A stretch of DNA of 64,000 bases from Lascolabacillus massiliensis (GCF_001282625.1 NZ_CTEJ01000002.1:1056501-1120500); one strand, 5' to 3'. Shown: positions 1-8,393, numbered from the stretch's first letter. The notes: a model not told the origin generated them from the letters alone. Translations and numbers: made by a program.

Positions 1-47
1 ATGAAATTGTAGATCAGATATTCAATGCTACGATGGCTAACTGGTAA
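1..47 (+). CDS. lptE: C-terminal end of a probable LptE-family lipoprotein (partial)
   Basis: The frame open at the left edge (codons from base 3) reads EIVDQIFNATMANW and then TAA at 45-47, so this is the 3' end of a gene that begins outside the window. LptE in Bacteroidota often ends in a similar D-x-IF-N-x-x-x-x-NW tail and commonly lies just before a TPR-like gene and secG, as here. LptE is the outer-membrane lipoprotein plug of the LPS translocon. Only 14 residues are visible, so the call rests mainly on gene order. The next gene starts 5 bases after the stop, which suggests one operon. Confidence 0.5.
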   Translation, partial: EIVDQIFNATMANW

Positions 48-52
48 GGTAT

Positions 53-799
53 ATGGAAAAGGATAATTTATATCGGCTGATAGATGATGAATCCATTGAA
101 AATTTATCAATTGATGAATTACAATGTATCATAGAAGAGTATCCATACTTTCAATCTGCCAGACTACTTTACACTAGAGAACTACTGAAATCCGATAATG
201 AACAGTATGGTGAAGAATTAGCTAAAACAGCAGTTTTATGTGCCGATAGAAGAAAACTTTTCTATATGATCTATAATGAGGAATATGAAACTCTACTTTT
301 CCCTCAAGGGAGGAACTTTCAAGAGAAAAGGGACAGAACAGAAGCATTACTTGATTCGTACTTTACCTCTTTTGGAAAAGAGGATATAAATGAAACACCA
401 ACTTATACACCAGAGATAAATTATGTCACAACAGATTACTTTGGGTATCTGGAATCATTAGGAGAAGAAACTAGGCGGGAGTCTTCTCCCGAACCGTTTC
501 AGCATCAAGACATAATAGATGCTTTCATAAAAAACAATGAATCAGATCCAATTCAAATACGCCCATTTAAGGAAAAGAGTGACAGCAATAAGAAAAAACA
601 TGTTGATGATATTGTAAATGATGAAGGGAATGAGTTTCTAACTGAAACACTTGCAAAGATTTATATCAAGCAAAAGAAATATGAACAGGCACTTACAATA
701 ATTAAGCGATTAAGTTTGACTTTTCCGAAAAAAAGTAGTTACTTTGCGGACCAAATTCGTTTCCTGGAGTATTTGATTATAAACGAAAAAAACAAATAA
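53..799 (+). CDS. TPR-like protein of the lptE-secG operon, function unknown
   Basis: This is a 248-residue protein with no signal peptide or membrane segment, so it is probably cytoplasmic. The N-terminal 80 residues are helical and acidic. The middle (about 85-190) is low in recognisable motifs. The C-terminal 50 residues (about 196-240, with AKIYIKQKKYEQAL) form one TPR-like helical hairpin, a pattern I recognise from Bacteroidota proteins encoded directly upstream of secG. It starts 5 bases after the upstream stop, and secG follows after 9 bases, so co-transcription is very likely. No biochemical role is known to me; the link with LPS assembly or secretion rests on gene order only. Confidence 0.75.
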   Translation: MEKDNLYRLIDDESIENLSIDELQCIIEEYPYFQSARLLYTRELLKSDNEQYGEELAKTAVLCADRRKLFYMIYNEEYETLLFPQGRNFQEKRDRTEALLDSYFTSFGKEDINETPTYTPEINYVTTDYFGYLESLGEETRRESSPEPFQHQDIIDAFIKNNESDPIQIRPFKEKSDSNKKKHVDDIVNDEGNEFLTETLAKIYIKQKKYEQALTIIKRLSLTFPKKSSYFADQIRFLEYLIINEKNK

Positions 800-808
800 A
801 TAGTTATT

Positions 809-1156
809 ATGTATATTTTTATCACCATTCTGATATTGCTAGCTTCGATACTGATGATTTTTGCTGTATTAGTTCAAAAATCAAAGGGTGGTGGTTTAGC
901 AAGCGGTTTTTCTTCATCCAACCAAATTATGGGAGTAAGAAAGACTACAGATTTCCTTGAAAAATTCACTTGGACATTAGCCGCTATTGTGATTTTACTA
1001 AGCATCCTGACTGCTAAATACACAGCTTCAAGCTCTGCTCTGCCACAGTCACAGGTTGAAGTTCAACAACCTGCACCACTTAGTCCATCAACTGCGCCTG
1101 ATGTTACACCTGTAACTCCATTTCAAGCTCAGCCTACAGAAACTCCTACAGAGTAA
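809..1156 (+). CDS. secG: Preprotein translocase subunit SecG
   Basis: SecG is the small accessory subunit of the SecYEG channel in the inner membrane. The 115-residue protein has the family layout: a transmembrane helix at about residues 2-21, a cytoplasmic loop with the conserved QKSKGGGLASGFS stretch, and a second helix at about 50-69. The last ~40 residues are rich in Pro, Thr, Gln and Ala, an extension common in Bacteroidota. It is the last gene of the lptE-TPR-secG run. An 18-base palindrome follows the stop directly (see 1160-1177). Confidence 0.93.
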   Translation: MYIFITILILLASILMIFAVLVQKSKGGGLASGFSSSNQIMGVRKTTDFLEKFTWTLAAIVILLSILTAKYTASSSALPQSQVEVQQPAPLSPSTAPDVTPVTPFQAQPTETPTE

Positions 1157-1159
1157 TTT

Positions 1160-1177
1160 ATCTGCTATATAGCAGAT
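1160..1177. repeat. 18-base perfect palindrome after secG
   Basis: ATCTGCTATATAGCAGAT starts 4 bases after the secG stop codon. It reads the same on both strands and could fold as a 6-bp stem with a TATATA loop. No long T-run follows, so as a terminator it would be weak. An operator for the next gene at 1230 is the alternative. Confidence 0.4.
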
Positions 1178-1229
1178 TGTCTGAAAATCAGCTAACTGAA
1201 TTGTTCCCTGTGTTTCAAAGTTTGATAAA

Positions 1230-1844
1230 ATGAGAAGTTGGTTAATATATCTGCTCTTACTTTTACCTATTATTGCAAATGCACAGGGATTCAGTTATGA
1301 TACAATCAGGGTTGGAGCAGACGACTCTCGCAATATACACTCCTCTGGCAGGGAATATTATCGGATCACTGATCACAACGAGAGTAAAGCAGAACTATTC
1401 GACAAAAGCAAATTGCGTTTCGGTGCAAACCTCGGACTTTCTTTAAGTCGGAACTATACACATCTTGGATTGGGGCCACAGATTGGTTACCAGTTCAATC
1501 AATATTTTATGGCCGGTACCGGCATAAAATATTACTATTCCAGGGCAAATCTTTCTAACTATGAGAATAAAGATAATTTGCTGGGAATTAACCTTTTCGG
1601 CTATACTTACCCTGTACATTTTATTACAATATTTACTCAGCCGGAATTAAATTATATCTGGTCGAAACTGACTTACAAATCAACAGGAGAAGTAATTAAA
1701 TCAAATGGTTTCGTACCTTCACTCATTGTTGGTGCAGGTTTCAGATTAGGTTACACACATATTACACTTAATTACGATCTGGCTCAACGCCCCAATTCGC
1801 CTCATCCTGATGGATTCTACCTTGGTGTGTCTGCATTCTTTTAA
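1230..1844 (+). CDS. Small outer-membrane beta-barrel protein, function unknown
   Basis: This is a 204-residue protein with a clear signal peptide (residues 1-18, MRSWLIYLLLLLPIIANA, cleavage before QG). From about residue 60 on there are alternating hydrophobic/polar strands rich in Gly, Tyr and Asn, and the protein ends in Phe-Phe. An aromatic C-terminal residue is the usual signature of barrels inserted by BamA. The pattern fits a porin-like or OmpW/OmpA-like eight-strand barrel, but no specific family is recognisable. The gene lies 73 bases after secG, so it may have its own promoter. Its stop codon overlaps that of the convergent DUF721 gene in the four bases TTAA. Confidence 0.75.
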   Translation: MRSWLIYLLLLLPIIANAQGFSYDTIRVGADDSRNIHSSGREYYRITDHNESKAELFDKSKLRFGANLGLSLSRNYTHLGLGPQIGYQFNQYFMAGTGIKYYYSRANLSNYENKDNLLGINLFGYTYPVHFITIFTQPELNYIWSKLTYKSTGEVIKSNGFVPSLIVGAGFRLGYTHITLNYDLAQRPNSPHPDGFYLGVSAFF

Positions 1845-2134
1845 CGCAAAACAATATCTTTTACAACAGGGGACTCAGCATATTCATTTATTTTATCAAT
1901 CAACCCCTTCTTGTTCATGAGTAGTTCGGCACGTAAAACTGCCGATGATAGTTGTACGTATAATATATTTCTTCTAAAATAAACATTCCTAGTGTATTTG
2001 GATACACCCTCTCCAAGGACTTCATTCCATCCATTTACTGCACGATATTCTGCCAGCTTCATCTTTAGTTCGCTGTTTGCACTAAAAAAGTCAGACATTG
2101 CCTTGGAAATAGGCTGACTATTTTTCTTTTGCAT
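1841..2134 (-). CDS. DUF721/DciA-like protein
   Basis: This 97-residue basic protein matches the DUF721 layout: an N-terminal helix, a VNGWNEVLGEGVSKYT stretch, then LYVQLSSAVLRAELLMNK, which is the conserved strand-helix pattern of the family. Some DUF721 proteins (DciA) load the replicative helicase in bacteria lacking DnaC; whether this one does is inference. It lies 22 bases downstream of recF on the same strand, a pairing seen in many Bacteroidota that fits a role in DNA replication or repair. It is probably the last gene of the nadB-folP-cdaA-recF run. Confidence 0.82.
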   Translation of the reverse strand: MQKKNSQPISKAMSDFFSANSELKMKLAEYRAVNGWNEVLGEGVSKYTRNVYFRRNILYVQLSSAVLRAELLMNKKGLIDKINEYAESPVVKDIVLR

Positions 2135-2156
2135 ATTTATTCTGTTTACCTTTTGT

Positions 2157-3257
2157 TTAGATCAAGTTAATCTCTCCATTAATAACCGAATAAATGTGAG
2201 AGTCGTTATTAAGTCTGTCAAGTATTTTATCAAGTGATTCCCGGTTGGTATCTGACATAAAGATCTGTCCAAATTCTGGTTCTGAGACAAGCTTCACTAT
2301 CTCCTCCACCCTTTTTGAATCCAACCTGTCAAAAATATCATCCAAAACAAGTATAGGGGTGGTATTACCAGTATCAAGCAGATATTTGAATTGAGCCAGT
2401 TTCAGTGAAACGAAATATGTTTTATTCTGACCCTGAGAACCAATTTTTTTAATCGGGAATCCATTAAGTAACATTTCAAGTTCATCTCTGTGAACACCTA
2501 CTGTTGTATGACCAATAGATAAATCTCGTTGACGGTTACCTTTCATTTTGTCCTTAAAATCACCATCATTTAATTGTGATATGTATTCAAATGAAACAGT
2601 TTCGGCAGAACCGCTTACACGTGAATAAAAGTCGTTGAACATTGGAGTAAGCTTCATAATAAACTCCACTCGTTTATTATAAATTAAAACACCATCCTCA
2701 ACCATCTGATCCTCCCACAGTTCTAACAGAGTAATATCAATTAAATCCTCATCGTTTTTAAGAAGTGCATTTCTTTGCTGCAATGCCTTATTATACCTCA
2801 CTAATGCACGAAGATACTCTTTATCAAACTGTGAAATGGCAATATCCATAAATCTGCGTCTTCCTTCACTTGCCCCGGTAATAAGTTCAATATCGGCAGG
2901 TGATATCATAACAAGTGGAATTAATCCAATGTGATCAGATAAGCGCTCGTACTCTTTTTTATTTCTTTTAAACTGTTTTTTCTGTCTTCTGCGAATTCCA
3001 CTATAAATTTCTTCCTGTGTTGAATCCTCAAAGATATATTTCCCCTGCAGCATGCAGATGTCAGAGTCATGTTTTATTATCTGTGAATCAACAGGATTAG
3101 TGTAGCTTCTGCAAAATGACAAGTAGTAAACTGCATCAAGCAGATTTGTTTTTCCCATCCCGTTGTTCCCAATGAAACAATTTATTTTAGGTGAAAGTTG
3201 AAGCTCAGCCTGAGCGATATTTTTGTAGTTTATTATTGACAGTTCTTTAAGAATCAT
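2157..3257 (-). CDS. recF: DNA replication/repair protein RecF
   Basis: RecF is an SMC-like ATPase that helps RecO and RecR load RecA at gaps. The 366-residue reading starts at MILKELSIINYKN. The frame extends 8 codons upstream to 3281, but that start would overlap cdaA and add residues unlike the family. Visible motifs are Walker A GNNGMGKT (30-37), an ABC-type signature region GSQGQNKTYFVSLKLAQ (from about 273) and Walker B LVLDD (303-307). The length is normal. The gene lies 10 bases after cdaA and 22 before the DUF721 gene, so the three are probably co-transcribed. It lies apart from dnaA/dnaN/gyrB, as is usual in this phylum. Confidence 0.93.
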   Translation of the reverse strand: MILKELSIINYKNIAQAELQLSPKINCFIGNNGMGKTNLLDAVYYLSFCRSYTNPVDSQIIKHDSDICMLQGKYIFEDSTQEEIYSGIRRRQKKQFKRNKKEYERLSDHIGLIPLVMISPADIELITGASEGRRRFMDIAISQFDKEYLRALVRYNKALQQRNALLKNDEDLIDITLLELWEDQMVEDGVLIYNKRVEFIMKLTPMFNDFYSRVSGSAETVSFEYISQLNDGDFKDKMKGNRQRDLSIGHTTVGVHRDELEMLLNGFPIKKIGSQGQNKTYFVSLKLAQFKYLLDTGNTTPILVLDDIFDRLDSKRVEEIVKLVSEPEFGQIFMSDTNRESLDKILDRLNNDSHIYSVINGEINLI

Positions 3258-3267
3258 CTGATTATCT

Positions 3268-4032
3268 TTAATCCTCCGCAATTAAAAGCCGTTGTAAATC
3301 TTCAGGAGTAATATTCAGTTTCAAACGTCCCTGAGAGGCAAACGATATTCTACCTCTCTCTTCTGATACAATTATCACTTTCGCATCAGTTTCCTGAGAT
3401 ATACCCAGTCCGGCCCTATGTCTTAATCCCAGGTGATTAGGAATATTTGGGTTTTGAGATATTGGCAAAATACAACCAGCTGCTTTAATTTTCTTTCCTA
3501 CAATTATCATAGCACCATCGTGCAAAGGACTGTTCTTAAAGAATATATTCTCAATTAATCTTGAGGAAATATCAGCGTTTACTATTTCACCCGTTTGTTC
3601 ATATAGACCCATTTGAATATCACCCTGTACAGCAATTAGTGCTCCTGTATTTGTTTTCGATAGATTCATACAAGCAAGTACAATTGCTGTTAGGTGCGAC
3701 TGATCCTTTTTATCTCTTTCACTTGGAAAGATCAATTTTGTAATATAATTCCATCTCTTCTTTGAGCCTAACGACATTAAAAACCTTCTTATTTCATCCT
3801 GAAAAAGAATTACTAACAGAAATAAGCCAACACTTACAAATTGATCAAGTATCGACCCCAGTAACACCATATTAAATACACGTGAAACCAAGATCCATAT
3901 TACCATGAATACCAGAATACCGATAAACAGCGGTCTGAGTCCTGAAATTTTTACTAATCTGAATAGATAAAACAGTAGTAAAGCAACCAGAACAACATCA
4001 ATAAAATCCTTTATACCAAAATGAGCTAACAT
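3268..4032 (-). CDS. cdaA: Diadenylate cyclase CdaA (c-di-AMP synthase)
   Basis: CdaA joins two ATP molecules to make the second messenger c-di-AMP, which in other bacteria controls potassium, osmotic balance and wall homeostasis. The 254-residue protein has three predicted membrane helices in its first ~80 residues and a DAC domain from about residue 95. The catalytic motifs are intact: DGA at 172-174 (in SPLHDGAMII) and RHR at 204-206 (in LGLRHRAGLG). That makes it the membrane-bound CdaA/YbbP type and not the soluble DisA type. It sits 5 bases after folP and 10 before recF. No phosphodiesterase or CdaR-like regulator is nearby. Confidence 0.93.
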   Translation of the reverse strand: MLAHFGIKDFIDVVLVALLLFYLFRLVKISGLRPLFIGILVFMVIWILVSRVFNMVLLGSILDQFVSVGLFLLVILFQDEIRRFLMSLGSKKRWNYITKLIFPSERDKKDQSHLTAIVLACMNLSKTNTGALIAVQGDIQMGLYEQTGEIVNADISSRLIENIFFKNSPLHDGAMIIVGKKIKAAGCILPISQNPNIPNHLGLRHRAGLGISQETDAKVIIVSEERGRISFASQGRLKLNITPEDLQRLLIAED

Positions 4033-4037
4033 ATCTT

Positions 4038-4880
4038 TTATTTATCGTACTCAGCCAACTTACCAATTATCTTTACACACTCCACAGCCTCTTTAACATC
4101 GTGTACACGAAGAATATCTGCTCCAGACAGCAAAGCTACACTATTTAGCACTGTGGTGCCATTAAGACTATCTTCGGGTGTTGATTCCAGCAGTTTATAA
4201 ATCATAGATTTACGAGATATACCAACAAGTATAGGCTCCTCAAAGATATGAAAATATTTAAGATATGCCATTAATTCGTAGTTTTGAGAAAGAGTCTTGC
4301 TAAATCCAAAACCAGGATCAATTATCACATCATTTACACCTAATAAGTTGAGTTTCGCCTTCCTTTCAGAAAAATAGTATAATATATCCTGAATAAAGTC
4401 ATCATAATCCGTCATACTCTGCATAGTTTGAGGAACACCCCTCATATGCATTAATATATATGGAACATTTAATGATGCAATAACCGGGAACATCTGATCA
4501 TCAATCTGTCCACCTGACACATCATTTACTATATTCGCGCCAAACTCTTCCACAGCCTGTTTTGCAACATCAGCATAGAAAGTATCTACTGAAACAATTA
4601 CCTTTGGGAACTCTCTCCTAATAATTTTTAGTGCAGGTATCAATCTTTCGGCCTCTTCAGCCGCTGTTAACAGTTTTGATGTCGGAGTAGTGGATTGAGC
4701 TCCTAAATCAATAATCGATCCCCCTTCATCCATAATTTGCCTACACCTGTTTATGATATCCTTTTCAGACTGCTTCCTGCTGTTTTTAAAGAATGAATCA
4801 GGTGTAACATTAAGAATACCCATCACAAGAGGTGATGAAAGATCAATCAGAGAGCCATTTATATTTATTGATTTATTCAT
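4038..4880 (-). CDS. folP: Dihydropteroate synthase
   Basis: FolP joins pterin pyrophosphate to p-aminobenzoate in folate synthesis and is the target of sulfonamides. The 280-residue TIM-barrel protein has MGILNVTPDSF (20-30), DPGFGFSKT, GISRKSMIY and the C-terminal RVHDV, all family hallmarks. In the loop that usually reads ST-R-P it has QSTTP (62-66), with Thr65 where Arg is usual. The ATG overlaps the nadB stop by four bases (ATGA) and cdaA follows after 5 bases, so translation is probably coupled. No other folate gene is next to it. Confidence 0.94.
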   Translation of the reverse strand: MNKSININGSLIDLSSPLVMGILNVTPDSFFKNSRKQSEKDIINRCRQIMDEGGSIIDLGAQSTTPTSKLLTAAEEAERLIPALKIIRREFPKVIVSVDTFYADVAKQAVEEFGANIVNDVSGGQIDDQMFPVIASLNVPYILMHMRGVPQTMQSMTDYDDFIQDILYYFSERKAKLNLLGVNDVIIDPGFGFSKTLSQNYELMAYLKYFHIFEEPILVGISRKSMIYKLLESTPEDSLNGTTVLNSVALLSGADILRVHDVKEAVECVKIIGKLAEYDK

Positions 4881-6457
4881 AAAACTGAATTTGGATCACG
4901 ATCAGGATAGTCAACTGTAAAATGCAATCCTCTACTCTCTTTTCTAGCCATTGCCTGTTTAATTACAAGATATCCAACTTTTATAATATTTCTCAATTCA
5001 CATATATCACGTGAAACAATTGACCTTTGAAACAGATTTTCAGTTTCCCTAAACAGGATATTTAGCCTATCCATTGCTCTGTTAAGTCTGATATCTGATC
5101 TGACAATACCAACATAAGATGACATTATCTGCCCAACCTCCTTGTAGCTCTGTGTAATTAAAACCATCTCTTCCGGAGAGGTTGTTCCTTCTGCATTCCA
5201 TGGTGGGATATCTTCCTGAAAGGTATAATTTTTAATTAGCGGAACGGAGTGTTTAGCTGCAGCGTCGGCATACACAACTGCCTCAATTAAAGAATTTGAT
5301 GCAAGACGATTTGCTCCATGCAATCCGGTACATGCACACTCACCGTTGGCATACAAACGACCAATACTTGTCTCTCCATCAAGATTTACACTGATTCCCC
5401 CACATAGATAATGAGCAGCAGGAGCAACAGGGATCATATCTTTTGTTATATCAATTCCATATGAGAGACACTTCTGATAAATAGTAGGAAAGTGTTTTTT
5501 TGTCTCCTCCGGATCTTTAAAAGTAACATCCAGAAACACATGATCATAACCTCGCTCCTTCATTTCTGTATCAATGGCACGAGCAACTATATCACGTGGA
5601 GCAAGTGACCCCCGCTCATCATATTTATGCATAAACTCCTTTCCTTTCAAGGTCTTGAGCACTCCTCCATAACCCCTCATCGCTTCAGTAATAAGAAATG
5701 AGGGTCTGGCTCCTGGGTGATAAAGTGCAGTTGGATGAAATTGTACAAACTCCATCCCTTTCACTTCTCCTTTAGCACGTGCAACCATGGCAATGCCATC
5801 TCCTGTTGCCACATCAGGATTGGTAGTAGTCTGATATACTGATCCTATGCCCCCTGTAGCCATCATTGTAACCTTTGATAAAAAAGTATCAATCTCATTT
5901 GTCTCCTGGTTCAGGATATATGCACCATAACACTCAATTCCGGGTGTATGTCGAGTAACTACCTGACCCAAGTGATGTTGTGTGAGTACTTCAATTGCAA
6001 AATGGTTGTCAAATACATCTATATTCGGATGTCTCCTTATCGCATCTATCAAGCTGACCTGAATCTCAGCACCTGTATTATCTTTATGATGAAGAATACG
6101 GAATTCGGAATGTCCACCCTCCTTATGAAGATCGAAGTTACCTTTATCATCCTTATCAAAATTCACGCCCCAGTTAATAAGCTCTCTGATCTGAGCAGGT
6201 GCCTCTCTGACAACTTTTTCAACAACCAACTGATCACAAAGCCCGCCCCCGGCATCCAAAGTGTCAGCAATATGCTTCTCAAAATTATCCCATGGATTTG
6301 TAACTGATGCTATACCCCCCTGTGCATAATAAGTATTTGCTTCCTCAAGCTGGTTTTTTGCAATAATAGCTACTTTACCATAATTTGCCACTTTCAAAGC
6401 ATAGCTCATACCTGCTATACCTGAGCCAATTACTAGAAAGTCATATCTGTATACCAT
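4877..6457 (-). CDS. nadB: L-aspartate oxidase
   Basis: NadB is an FAD enzyme that oxidises L-aspartate to iminoaspartate, the first step of de novo NAD synthesis; in anaerobes fumarate serves as electron acceptor. The 526-residue protein has GSGIAG (11-16) for FAD binding, the TYYAQGGIASV region, EGGHSEFRILHHKDNTG, and HGANRLASNSLIEAVVYA near the C-terminal third. I place the start at 6457 (MVYRYDFLVIGSG). The frame runs up to 6493, but a -7 element at 6481-6488 would then lie inside the gene. nadA and nadC are not adjacent. It is the first gene of the nadB-folP-cdaA-recF-DUF721 run. Confidence 0.93.
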   Translation of the reverse strand: MVYRYDFLVIGSGIAGMSYALKVANYGKVAIIAKNQLEEANTYYAQGGIASVTNPWDNFEKHIADTLDAGGGLCDQLVVEKVVREAPAQIRELINWGVNFDKDDKGNFDLHKEGGHSEFRILHHKDNTGAEIQVSLIDAIRRHPNIDVFDNHFAIEVLTQHHLGQVVTRHTPGIECYGAYILNQETNEIDTFLSKVTMMATGGIGSVYQTTTNPDVATGDGIAMVARAKGEVKGMEFVQFHPTALYHPGARPSFLITEAMRGYGGVLKTLKGKEFMHKYDERGSLAPRDIVARAIDTEMKERGYDHVFLDVTFKDPEETKKHFPTIYQKCLSYGIDITKDMIPVAPAAHYLCGGISVNLDGETSIGRLYANGECACTGLHGANRLASNSLIEAVVYADAAAKHSVPLIKNYTFQEDIPPWNAEGTTSPEEMVLITQSYKEVGQIMSSYVGIVRSDIRLNRAMDRLNILFRETENLFQRSIVSRDICELRNIIKVGYLVIKQAMARKESRGLHFTVDYPDRDPNSVL

Positions 6458-6480
6458 TGTATATTCTGTATTTAAACGCA

Positions 6481-6488
6481 CAAATTTA
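6481..6488 (-). promoter_or_regulatory. Probable -7 box for nadB operon
   Basis: Read on the minus strand this is TAAATTTG, matching the Bacteroidota -7 consensus TAnnTTTG. It lies 24 bases upstream of the nadB ATG at 6457, giving a leader of roughly 18 bases. No good -33 TTTG is visible at the expected distance. Confidence 0.45.
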
Positions 6489-6550
6489 ATCAATTATCGG
6501 GGTTACCGCAATAATATAATGCTCACAGTTAAATATCTCATATTAATTTG

Positions 6551-6558
6551 TATATTTG
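6551..6558 (+). promoter_or_regulatory. Probable -7 box for the gene at 6659
   Basis: TATATTTG matches TAnnTTTG, about 100 bases before the ATG; no convincing -33 box is seen. The leader would contain a small AT-rich hairpin (ATATTG/CAATAT, 6602-6616) followed by a T-run, which could dampen transcription. Confidence 0.4.
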
Positions 6559-6658
6559 TACGAATTAGTTTACTTTGTTAGCTGAAGATAAATTAGTTAC
6601 GATATTGGATCAATATTCTTTTTTGTATAAGTCACATTTATAAAAAGAAACATATCAA

Positions 6659-7927
6659 ATGAAAAACTTAATCACTTTTTTTCTGATCCTTAGTCTGTTC
6701 CCTTTTACTGCCCTCAATTCGGCAAATATTGTGCAACAGCAAGATGCAACGTATGTACTTAGAGGAAGAGTTTTAGGAGGTGATACTAACCAACCATTAG
6801 TCAATGCAAGTGTTTCTGTTCAAAGTGTAAATGTATCTACTGTAACCAACCAAGATGGATATTTCTCCATAAGAGTTCCGGCAGAATCCAGAAATTCTAC
6901 ACTTATTATCCGTCATCTTGGATATTCAAACATGGAAATTCCGGTTGTCACTCTTATAGATAGTCCCAACAATCACATAACTTTAGTCCCATCTCCTATT
7001 CAGTTAAGTGAATTGCAGGTTATTTCCGGAGACGGTACTCATCTTCTACAGGATGCATTACGAAGAATTCCTGAAAACTATGCAGCCGAACCCAATATGA
7101 TGGTTGCATTCTACCGCGAATCGGTAAAAAAAGGCTCCAAGCACATTTCACTTGTTGAAGCTGTTCTGGATGTTTATAAAGCCTCCTACAGATCTTATAG
7201 TAACGATCAGGCTCGTATATATATCGGCAGAAAGGCAACAGATATATCTCCTCGTGACACTGTTCTTATGAAATTTCAGGGAGGTATAAGTGACGCTCTT
7301 TTACTGGATATTGCGAAAAATCCGGAGATAGTATTTGGAACAGATGGTTCTGATTATTCCTACCATATTGAGGGGCTTATAAATATTAATAACAAGCCGC
7401 ATTATAAAATTTATTTCCAGCCGATTAACAAAATTGATGAGATACTGTTCAGAGGAACAATTTACCTTGATTACGAATCACTGGCTTTTGCCCGCATGGA
7501 ATTCAACATGAATGTAGAAGACAGAAAGGATGCATCAAATATTTTCATCAGGCGTAAACCTTCTAAAATGCGGGTAGAGGTTGAAAAAGCACAGTATACG
7601 GTTGATTTTATAGAAGACGATGGAAAATGGTACTTTAATTATAGTAGTACAGAGGTAGAGTTCAGAGTAAGGTGGACCAACCGTTTCTTCGGACTATTTG
7701 CCACTAACTATACAATTGGTTCAGAAATCGCTGTAACTGACAGATACACTGACAATGTTATTAAATTTCCCAGAGAAGAACGAATTAGATCTACTGATGT
7801 AATCGCTGAAAGAGTAGAGTATTTCCTTGATCCGGATTTTTGGGGCGATTATAATGTTATAGAGCCTGATCAGGAAATAAATGATGCTATCAAGAGATTG
7901 AGTGATAAATTACGCCGCCGAAATTGA
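6659..7927 (+). CDS. Exported protein with carboxypeptidase-like regulatory domain
   Basis: The 422-residue protein has a signal peptide (about residues 1-22, ending TALNSA). A carboxypeptidase D regulatory-like beta-sandwich follows at about 31-115, with VLRGRVLGGDTNQPLVNASV and GYFSIRVPAES typical of the fold. The remaining 300 residues are strand-rich and of no family I can name. The same regulatory-like fold begins SusC proteins, but here there is no plug or barrel and no C-terminal sorting domain. It is probably periplasmic or attached to the outer membrane. rpsO begins right after it but from its own promoter. Confidence 0.75.
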   Translation: MKNLITFFLILSLFPFTALNSANIVQQQDATYVLRGRVLGGDTNQPLVNASVSVQSVNVSTVTNQDGYFSIRVPAESRNSTLIIRHLGYSNMEIPVVTLIDSPNNHITLVPSPIQLSELQVISGDGTHLLQDALRRIPENYAAEPNMMVAFYRESVKKGSKHISLVEAVLDVYKASYRSYSNDQARIYIGRKATDISPRDTVLMKFQGGISDALLLDIAKNPEIVFGTDGSDYSYHIEGLININNKPHYKIYFQPINKIDEILFRGTIYLDYESLAFARMEFNMNVEDRKDASNIFIRRKPSKMRVEVEKAQYTVDFIEDDGKWYFNYSSTEVEFRVRWTNRFFGLFATNYTIGSEIAVTDRYTDNVIKFPREERIRSTDVIAERVEYFLDPDFWGDYNVIEPDQEINDAIKRLSDKLRRRN

Positions 7928-7943
7928 AAAAAACAGCAAACCG

Positions 7944-7974
7944 TTTGTATATAAAAAAATTAGAGGTATCTTTG
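7944..7974 (+). promoter_or_regulatory. Promoter of rpsO
   Basis: TTTG at 7944-7947 and TATCTTTG at 7967-7974 are separated by exactly 19 bases, the full Bacteroidota sigma-ABfr consensus TTTG-N19-TAnnTTTG. The start of transcription should be near 7981, about 32 bases before the rpsO ATG. The promoter lies 16 bases past the stop of the upstream gene. Confidence 0.8.
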
Positions 7975-8012
7975 CATCCCAAAGTTTTTATAACGTTTTA
8001 TTACAAACAAAC

Positions 8013-8282
8013 ATGTATTTAGATTCTACTAAAAAACAGGAAATCTTTGCAAAGTACGGAAAGTCTAACACTGATACTGGCTCACCTGAAGCGCAGATAG
8101 CATTGTTTTCATACCGTATTTCGCATTTGACTCAGCATTTGAAGTCAAACAAAAAAGATTATAACACTGAAAGAGCATTGAGAGTATTAGTTGGTAAACG
8201 TCGCCGTTTACTCGATTACCTGATCGACAAGGATATCGAAAGATATCGTGCAATCATTAAAGAATTAGGTATTAGAAAATAA
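8013..8282 (+). CDS. rpsO: 30S ribosomal protein S15
   Basis: S15 binds the central domain of 16S rRNA and helps assemble the small subunit. The 89-residue protein starts MYLDSTKKQEIF and carries the family core TGSPEAQIALFSYRI, HLKSNKKDYNTERAL and GKRRRLLDYL. The frame is open further upstream (to 7902), but that extension would cross the promoter at 7944-7974, so 8013 is the right start. It is a single-gene unit, with its own promoter before it and a terminator at 8300-8333. Confidence 0.97.
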   Translation: MYLDSTKKQEIFAKYGKSNTDTGSPEAQIALFSYRISHLTQHLKSNKKDYNTERALRVLVGKRRRLLDYLIDKDIERYRAIIKELGIRK

Positions 8283-8299
8283 TTCTCATAAAAATTAAG

Positions 8300-8333
8300 A
8301 AGAGGGTAGAATCAAGTTTTATCCTCTTTTTTT
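8300..8333 (+). terminator. Rho-independent terminator of rpsO
   Basis: The arms AAGAGGGTA (8300-8308) and TATCCTCTT (8320-8328) pair over 9 bases with one G-U pair and an 11-base loop, and a T-run follows. It starts 18 bases after the rpsO stop. Confidence 0.8.
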
Positions 8334-8393
8334 ATATATACACCTAAGACATGATAAATCAGCAACTTAAAGTGATTAACAATGCAAATATCC

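Noticed and set aside
5948-6307. 119-codon open frame antisense to nadB
   Set aside because: The sense frame is a complete nadB with all motifs; the antisense product shows no recognisable pattern.
7902-8012. Upstream start of rpsO at 7902
   Set aside because: It would overlap the preceding gene and contain the full-consensus rpsO promoter.
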